Below are positions 40,106-40,656 of a stretch of DNA of 40,656 nucleotides, in pieces. The stretch is from NCBI RefSeq assembly GCF_017676365.1, contig NZ_JADKMA010000047.1, positions 1 to 40,656 on the forward strand, read 5' to 3'. Numbering within the stretch: position 1 is the first letter of the stretch; every line of letters starts with the position of its first letter. The notes beneath the pieces were generated by a model that saw only the letters and a program-made list of their open reading frames with translations, did not search any database and had not been told where the DNA came from. The DNA is from Streptomyces oryzae. GTDB lineage: Bacteria; Actinomycetota; Actinomycetes; Streptomycetales; Streptomycetaceae. The position numbers and the translations under genes are program-made.

Positions 40106-40656
40106 TTGGGGACCGAAGGATCGACGGTGCTGGAGCCCTTATGGCAGGGGCTCCCCACGCCGGATGCCGCATCGGTCTCCGGCTCCGCTTCCTGCGCACT
40201 GCCGCCGCGCTACGAAGCGGTCTCCAGCGCCCGGGACTTCACCCGCAGGACGCTCAGGCACTGGGGCCTGACCGAAGAGTTCGACGACGTGGCGCTGGTG
40301 GTCTCCGAACTGGTGACCAACGCCATGCGGCACGGCCTCACCCCCGGCGCCGATCACGGGGCGGCGTCGGGGGACGAGGGCGACCCACCGGTCCGGCTGC
40401 ATCTGATGCGCTGGTCGGCCCGGCTGGTCTGTGCTGTACGGGACCCCAGCGATCAGCCGCCCGATGTGTCGGTGGTACGCCGTGCCGCGGCACACCGGGA
40501 GGCCCACGGGGGATTCGGTGACGACCGCGGGAGGTGCGGCGGCCATGGGGGCCGCACAGCGCTCGCAGACTCCATGGAGTACGGGGGCTCCATGGACCGA
40601 GGGGGCTCCCTGAGACACGGGAGTTCCCTCGGAAACGGGGGTCACGGGGGAAACGG
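40106..40656 (+). CDS. Anti-sigma-like (RsbW-type) ATP-binding protein, partial
   Basis: The open frame runs off the right edge. The HATPase_c_2 fold begins PPRYEAVSSARDFTRRTLRH, and the N box is VALVVSELVTNAMRHG with the Mg-ligand Asn, followed by RLVCAVRDPSDQPPDV. The second glycine box is not reached. Instead the frame enters a Gly-rich stretch with hexapeptide repeats. The start is TTG 40106 (or 40103), with AGGAGGG upstream; GTG 40127 is a third choice. A TTA leucine codon (40139-40141) lies downstream of all of these, so translation should need the bldA tRNA. It is the likely partner of the divergent DUF5753 regulator. The 280-bp gap 39826-40105 shows no other gene. Confidence 0.75.
   Translation, partial: MGTEGSTVLEPLWQGLPTPDAASVSGSASCALPPRYEAVSSARDFTRRTLRHWGLTEEFDDVALVVSELVTNAMRHGLTPGADHGAASGDEGDPPVRLHLMRWSARLVCAVRDPSDQPPDVSVVRRAAAHREAHGGFGDDRGRCGGHGGRTALADSMEYGGSMDRGGSLRHGSSLGNGGHGGN
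40571..40656. repeat. 18-bp tandem repeats in the anti-sigma-like gene
   Basis: Units start at 40571, 40589, 40607 and 40625 (type TCCATGGAGTACGGGGGC, increasingly diverged) and encode SMEYGG-SMDRGG-SLRHGS-SLGNGG. A further partial unit reaches the window end, so the array may continue. Confidence 0.7.

Noticed and set aside
40139..40645. A leftward 168-codon frame at the right end
   Set aside because: The rightward frame has the anti-sigma N box and a ribosome binding site. The leftward frame is repeat-derived with no recognisable motif.
1..40656. tRNA, rRNA, riboswitches, insertion sequences or prophage genes
   Set aside because: I looked in all gaps and saw no tRNA-like clover-leaf, riboswitch core, transposase or integrase. 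The only mobile-element trace is the Hint/LAGLIDADG remnant.

Overview
This window is chromosomal DNA of a Streptomyces or very close relative. The evidence is the very high G+C content with G/C at almost every third codon position, frequent GTG/TTG starts, a TipA-type regulator with its classic promoter, DUF5753/anti-sigma regulatory gene pairs, a leucine TTA codon in a regulatory gene, and housekeeping synteny typical of Actinobacteria. Most of it is core metabolism. The gene set coaX, panC, DUF2520, DUF3180, folK, folB, folP, folE, ftsH, hpt, tilS, metalloprotease, dacB and ppa matches, in content and rough order, a block I recall from Mycobacterium tuberculosis. Here it is opened up by accessory genes and part of it is inverted.

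Layout: 1-6.5 kb is a leftward cofactor operon (small ORF, DUF2520, panC, nadB, nadC, coaX) with 1-4 bp stop/start overlaps, followed by a truncated hypothetical gene. 6.5-20.1 kb is an accessory block. It holds an ArsR/DUF5937 regulator behind paired palindromes, a NarL-type two-component system, a SAM methyltransferase, a flavin disulfide-reductase-like enzyme, a cysteine dioxygenase/rhodanese operon with an apparent Cys-rich leader peptide and hairpins, an OpuC-type osmoprotectant ABC transporter, a coiled-coil membrane protein, and an orphan nuoD. 20.2-23.4 kb is the rightward folate operon (folP, NTF2-like, folB, folK, DUF3180). 23.4-24.2 kb holds a decayed Hint/LAGLIDADG homing-endonuclease (intein-like) gene, exactly where the folate operon meets the leftward folE gene. 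24.3-32.5 kb is leftward folE, ftsH, hpt, tilS, a zinc metalloprotease and dacB. ppa is divergent at 32.6 kb. 33.1-39.8 kb is leftward: a ThrE-like exporter, tipA, a PadR regulator, a DinB-like protein, an aldehyde dehydrogenase and a DUF5753 HTH regulator. The window ends in a rightward, truncated anti-sigma-like ATPase.

The observations most worth a second look are these. (1) A probable leaderless, cysteine-responsive uORF with hairpins lies ahead of cysteine dioxygenase/rhodanese. (2) A TipA keeps its promoter, operator and internal TipAS start but has Arg at the position of the thiopeptide-capturing Cys214. (3) The intein-like pseudogene sits at a synteny breakpoint. (4) Two identically spaced palindromes, three helical turns apart, lie before the ArsR/DUF5937 gene. 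(5) In-frame 15-, 18- and 21-bp tandem repeats enlarge three otherwise conserved proteins (TilS, the anti-sigma-like ATPase, DacB). (6) An orphan NuoD has Trp where I expect the quinone-ligand Tyr.

All calls come from reading the sequence. No database search was possible, and family assignments rest on recognised motifs.
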